This document shows positions 59,750 through 64,000 of a stretch of 64,000 nt of DNA, one piece after another. Location of the stretch: the NCBI RefSeq assembly GCF_000006405.1, contig NW_003216498.1, positions 1,127,004-1,191,003 of the forward strand. Direction: 5' to 3'. A model generated the notes under the pieces. It was not told the origin of the DNA and ran no database searches. It saw nothing but the letters and a program-made list of their open reading frames with translations. Position 1 is the stretch's first letter. The number at the start of each line of letters is the position of its first letter. Source of the DNA: Perkinsus marinus ATCC 50983. Lineage: Eukaryota > Perkinsozoa > Perkinsida > Perkinsidae. The translations under genes and the position numbers were made by a program.

Positions 59750-60750
59750 TGGAGGAGACATCAATACCAGAAGAAACATGGCCGATGAATAGCATCGATC
59801 TACGGCGATACAGCAAATAGTAAGAACATGTTGAGTACATTATGTCCAAACCTGCGAGACGGTGTACCACTGATACCCTCTATCCAGTCGAGGTGATCGA
59901 CGTAAGAGTTTTGTCCCCCCCCCCCAACTCCAGGTAGGAGAAGGACTACCTTAGAGGCTTCTAGTCGGGGTAACGATACTAATGATGATGATGGAGGTAA
60001 TGACTCACTTGACTCGAGTGGATGAAATGTCCATAAAGCAAGTACCGTGATGATCACGCATGACGATAGGCTGTGGGCCGATACGAGTAGACAAGTGCCT
60101 AGCACGAGGAGTTGTTGCATTGAACATACACTCACAATGCTACCGCGTATGGTTTGGAAGCTTGCGTAAGTCCCATGTGACAAAGTCTACAAACCTAGTA
60201 AGCACAGCATGGAAGAATGACATTAACTTGATCGAGAGCATCCTCGTCTCACATAGACCAGAAGGTGTACATATGTTTAGTATCGAACTTATGATCAGCT
60301 GCTGCCTGACCTGAAGCACCACAAAGCATATGTATCCCTCTATACCAAAGTATACATGCTCACCTGCTTTAAGATCATCATACACGGAAGTGAGAGACGA
60401 CGGTGGTGAGATGCCTTATTACCAGGTGGGTTCAGGAACTTTCCACTGATCACGATGACAAAGTAAATAGGTGCTGACCTAATCAGGTATTAGGATGCGG
60501 TGGTTGCTGCTGGTGCTGCCGCTGCTGAAATAGCTCCCGACCCTCTGACAAACGACTCACATCATACCTGAACGACGAAGTCTGCATCACTGGGTGAGCA
60601 TGTATAACTACACGCCGGCATGCTCATCGGAAGATCCATCCTCGGTAAAACTACCTCTTCAAGGATGCATACGAGTTGCTGCGAGGGAACTGTTCTGTTA
60701 CGAGCCGTGATCGGATCACAGTGATCCTGAGGTCGTCTACGAATCTATAA
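59750..60750 (-). CDS. Related copy of the preceding gene (possibly DUF1769-like, ends unclear)
   Basis: Near 60390-60130 the minus strand reads AADHKFDTKHMYTFWSM, then a 57-nt intron, then FVDFVTWDLRKLPNHT. This closely parallels FDTEHIYTFCYYSM|YIDFVTWDLRNLP in the gene next door, with the intron at the same site. A Ser/Pro-rich segment follows (HPLESSESLPPSSSLVSLPR near 60020-59960), ahead of an 11-C run at 59915-59925. The start and the complete exon set were not resolved, so it may be a full tandem paralogue or a decaying copy. Confidence 0.4.
59915..59925. repeat. Homopolymer of 11 C
   Basis: Uninterrupted cytosine run. It sits in or beside an exon of the paralogous gene, so a length error in sequencing could shift a frame here. 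Confidence 0.9.
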
Positions 60751-61685
60751 TTGAGTTGGAGCAGACACCGGCCGGATCGAGAGACTACAAGAGGCATTAG
60801 TTATCGCTATAGGTATGCTGCTATTTGCATAATGTCCTCGACGACCGTTGATCCCTTGATGAGCGGAAACAAAATCATAAAGCTGGGTCATAGAGTGGTG
60901 ATCCACTTTATGAATCCTACTCCCTCAACCTGCCATGGCCGGTTCCATTCTATGCCATAAGGGGTAATGCTTTCCATCATAACGCACCCCACGGGGTTCC
61001 CATTGAGCAGCAATGATATCCTATTCTAGCCATATGTCTATAGAATTGTTGGTGATGATGTTCAAGGCATCATTGACAGTCGGATGATCTACACGAGCTG
61101 TTTATGTCTAGAAGTATCCCCCCTCTCCGTATCTCCACTTGGACGACCAACAATCCTAGTGGGATGACAGCCGCTCATTCGGGCTCGAACGTGTAGTTGG
61201 GTTGCATTACCACTGCTGAACGAAGCCGCCCAACTGTTCGGAATCAGCTCGAGCTGCGGCAATGATAGGCTTGAGGGTTGACAAGAATTCCTCCTGCATG
61301 CTCCCGACACTTAATGGAATGCCCCTATCATTGAACAAATGATGGAGCATACGGACCATGGGAATTGATAAAGCTGATCGTACAACTGCGGCAACTGAAG
61401 TTATGACTTTAATAACAGCTTCCAGGTGAACACAGGGCATACCCGATGCAATAGAGACCAATACTAATGAAAGACAATTTGAAAATCCGCTGTTCGGTGC
61501 TCCTGCGCTGATGTGAAATACTAAAGGCATCATGCCTTAGGCATGATAGCTTCAGACGACAGACCATTGTAATGGCTTCGTTATCATCGTCATGTGACAA
61601 TGTCATCACGATGATCGTTTCATAAACCGTAGACTGCTCACCCCCTGCAACCAGGCCGAGGATATCAGTATGAATAATCGGTTAA
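60751..61685. other. Region without a confident gene
   Basis: On the minus strand, 61533-61207 is open with mixed hydrophobic composition (NCLSLVLVSIASGMPCVHLE, LKPIIAAARADSEQLGGFVQ) and may be an exon of an unknown gene. No domain, start or splice could be fixed. Confidence 0.3.
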
Positions 61686-63170
61686 TCACAACTTCCCCCT
61701 GTGTACAGCTTCAGACGACGGTGGTATACCAATTCTATTTGCCACAAGCCAGGTAGTCGGCATACCGAGAAGGAATAACCCCCAACATATCCAGAACTGT
61801 ATGACATATGATACTTTTAGTTCGGGGAGATCGATCATCCAAGCTATAGCTGCTCCTAGAGATTGGATCCCCTTGTAGAAACCAATATACTTCGCAGCTA
61901 ATGTGGCGTTGTTGAACGATATAGCACCCATTATCCAGTAAGCATATGTTTGCACTATGGAATCACCAAATCCATAGAGGATAAGCACGATACACGGATA
62001 CCAGTAGGCGCTTTGAGCGAGGTCTATCCTGTGAGCCTCGTCTATAATATTCTTGTAACGATCATATCCGCCTCTGTATCCATACTGGAGAAAGCAGCCA
62101 AAGCCGTAAACAATGTTGAACAATACAAATACAAACCAGAAGCCTGCGATACCGCGAACTCTAAGTGTCATCCTTGCGTTATCTAACAACAGACCACATG
62201 TCCATGCACCGACCATTTGGGATAGCCAATAAAGAGCCGAGTTCAGACCACGAGTTCTGACTGTGAATATTACACCATTAACACCATTGAATACGTAAGT
62301 ATAGAAAAAGTTGGAGCCGAAAAAAAGAATTAATAGCATAAGCATGTTCTTATCAAGAATAACTGAGGCCGTATCAGCGAATTCTTGCCTGACTGTCTTC
62401 TGTGGAGCAATAACGGCACGAGTACCATCCTCCAGAATGACTTTCGATGGACTTCGTAGCAACACCAAGGCTGTTAGGGATCCCAGAATCATCACAGCTA
62501 TGAAGACGAAGTAGGAAGCAGCACTGGCCGTATTAGACTCCGTGTCGAAGTTTATTGCAAGCTGTAGTATACCACCAACGAAACCACCCAAGTTGAAGAT
62601 AACCCAGAATATTGCAATATAGTGTCCTTTACGATTCTGCGGAGCATAAGCCAATATAAGCGCACCTTGTGCGGTCCAAAGCCAACCCGCGCCCATTCCA
62701 AGAACAGCTCCAGCAAGGATAAATAGCCAACCAGTACCAACAATATGACCAGAGATGTATGCAGCTGCTGCATAGAAGGCGTAGGTTAAACCTCCAAGAC
62801 TCATCAAGAGGCGTGGGCCAAACAAGTTGAAAAAGAAACCTCCAAAGTAGCCGAAGACAGCAAAGCAGGCATAGAGAGCGATGTTGGCGGGATCGTTAGC
62901 AGATGGATTCGCGTTACCAGCTCCACCTAAACCTTGTAAAGCGTTGAAGAATCCCGGACAACAGAAGCATACTAATCCCGCAATGAGCACTTGATTATAC
63001 CCCCTATTTAGAATGGGAACATGCATACGAGTGCTACAACTGCTTTGCATCCTTTCCTTACTCGAGTCATTGATCTGGTTGGAGTTCTCAGAAGATTTGA
63101 ATCCTGTTTCGAGAGCTACCATTAGGTAACGGAATATGTTACTGAAAAGAATCAACAACCCTGGTGACAA
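61686..63170 (-). CDS. UNC93-like major facilitator protein
   Basis: Single-exon 494-residue membrane protein. After a 50-residue hydrophilic N-terminus, NQVLIAGLVCFCCPGFFNAL followed by GLGGAGN is the UNC93-family first-helix motif. About eleven or twelve hydrophobic segments follow, with GMGAGWLWTAQGALILAYAP and RKGHYIAIFWVIFNLGGFVG fitting the family. Members include ion-channel regulators and MFS-type solute carriers; the substrate is not predictable. A central soluble loop (residues about 260-285) separates the two halves. It has no intron. Confidence 0.85.
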   Translation of the reverse strand: MSPGLLILFSNIFRYLMVALETGFKSSENSNQINDSSKERMQSSCSTRMHVPILNRGYNQVLIAGLVCFCCPGFFNALQGLGGAGNANPSANDPANIALYACFAVFGYFGGFFFNLFGPRLLMSLGGLTYAFYAAAAYISGHIVGTGWLFILAGAVLGMGAGWLWTAQGALILAYAPQNRKGHYIAIFWVIFNLGGFVGGILQLAINFDTESNTASAASYFVFIAVMILGSLTALVLLRSPSKVILEDGTRAVIAPQKTVRQEFADTASVILDKNMLMLLILFFGSNFFYTYVFNGVNGVIFTVRTRGLNSALYWLSQMVGAWTCGLLLDNARMTLRVRGIAGFWFVFVLFNIVYGFGCFLQYGYRGGYDRYKNIIDEAHRIDLAQSAYWYPCIVLILYGFGDSIVQTYAYWIMGAISFNNATLAAKYIGFYKGIQSLGAAIAWMIDLPELKVSYVIQFWICWGLFLLGMPTTWLVANRIGIPPSSEAVHRGKL

Positions 63171-64000
63171 TGGAGGCTAAGATGAGGAATAAAATGGATT
63201 ATAATAAAACCATTACAATGTTCACTAATCGACACCACTCTGGTTAGTAGAATGGATCTCGTGATAATCGCAACTACAGGACATCCAACAATCCGCGTCA
63301 TAGAATCGGTTATACTCATCAATCACGAATGCAGCGAGGAGGTAGACGGAGTATTCAGGGTTAACGTGACAAAAATGAGTGTATTGAATAGAGAGAATAA
63401 CTCAATAAGACGATTTGACATTGTCCTTAGCCAAGCAACGAGAACTGCATAAGACACTTCTGACCGACAAACTGAATCGATGATACATCGAGTTTCGTGC
63501 GAGCTACAGATGTAATGGACATGCAGGTGGCGTTTCGAGAGCTCACCCTTCAGAGCTCAATCACACCACCCCTGCCGATACCTAGTTCCCGCTAGAATCC
63601 CGAATTAATTGAGACAGAGGTCTTTACAACTTCCTCCAACTCGTATTATCGATCATGAGCCACGAGCAAGCTACAGAAGCATAGCCACCACAGAAGGGAA
63701 CGCCTGATCCACAGTAGGCTATCCCCATAGGTGAATCCTATGATCTATAGATAATGATAGTATACTAGCATCACTAACATGTGCTGCATATGCATGACTA
63801 GAGAATCGAACACTTCGAACAGATCCTTCCGAACTGTCTCACTTTCATCGATCCTAGTTCTGCCAACGGATCTTTGCAAGAGAACCGGATGGCGGATCTC
63901 GCGAGAGCAACAAATCCTCAATGTTACCGCAATACCTCGAATAAGGTGGTCAATATCCTTACATGATGGGAAAGACCCCTTGAGCAAGACGTAGTGCTCA
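63171..64000. other. Region without a confident gene
   Basis: Upstream flank of the UNC93-like gene. A minus-strand frame at 63745-63987 (GSFPSCKDIDHLIRGIAVTL) stays open but its opposite strand does too, and no family or splice site supports it. It could be the edge of a gene that continues past the window. Confidence 0.3.

Noticed and set aside
1-64000. CRISPR arrays, operons, bacterial promoters or ribosome binding sites.
   Set aside because: None present; introns, eukaryotic ribosomal proteins and ER/Golgi genes show this is nuclear eukaryotic DNA.

Overview
The window is nuclear DNA of a protist: genes lie on both strands, are cut by many very short GT-AG introns (about 20-80 nt, most near 40), and encode eukaryote-only machinery. 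The gene set (tubulin deglutamylase, GBF1-type ARF-GEF, AP-3 and AP-4 adaptor subunits, cytosolic ribosomal proteins with compact introns) and the style of the introns suggest an alveolate, possibly a Perkinsus-like parasite. That placement is inference; no rRNA or other strict taxon marker is present.

Layout. 1-5.03 kb (minus): acidic, unrecognised proteins, one with a (CTA)n microsatellite inside an intron. 5.29-8.09 kb (minus): AP-3 mu subunit, with a 485-bp inverted-repeat transposable element inserted in one 40-nt intron. 8.25-10.8 kb (minus): unrecognised EF-hand protein. 11.17-15.9 kb (minus): single-exon GBF1/Gea/GNOM-type Sec7 ARF-GEF. 17-17.7 kb (minus): hypothetical. 18.46-27.1 kb (plus): polyQ hypothetical protein, an EF-hand/PPPDE thiol peptidase fusion, a hypothetical protein, an ArfGAP2/3-Glo3 protein and a prephenate dehydratase. 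27.7-28.0 kb: a tRNA-Gln and a decayed copy. 28.97-31.3 kb (minus): HPS5/TECPR2-like protein. 31.5-34.5 kb (minus): AP-4 beta subunit. 34.7-44.5 kb (minus): UTP20, the giant HEAT-repeat SSU processome factor. 44.8-46 kb (plus): probable membrane protein. 46.4-48.4 kb (plus): OST48/WBP1. 49-51.9 kb (plus): cytosolic carboxypeptidase of the CCP5/AGBL5 type. 53.1-56.7 kb: eL33 (RPL35A) and uL6 (RPL9) on minus, with hypothetical genes between. 57.2-60.7 kb (minus): two related genes, possibly DUF1769. 61.7-63.2 kb (minus): UNC93-like transporter. The rest holds little I can support.

How the genes relate. Five of the identifiable genes act in vesicle traffic (AP-3 mu, AP-4 beta, ARF-GEF, ArfGAP, HPS5/TECPR2-like): an ARF activator, an ARF inactivator and two ARF-dependent coats. 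UTP20, eL33 and uL6 belong to ribosome production. OST48 is ER N-glycosylation, CCP5 edits tubulin, and prephenate dehydratase makes phenylalanine precursors. The two ribosomal protein genes share a roughly 21-bp upstream motif that looks like a common promoter element.

Limits. Products were identified by reading translations against remembered family motifs. Exon joins are quoted only where I traced donor, acceptor and frame. Gene spans include introns; many internal exons are not individually mapped.
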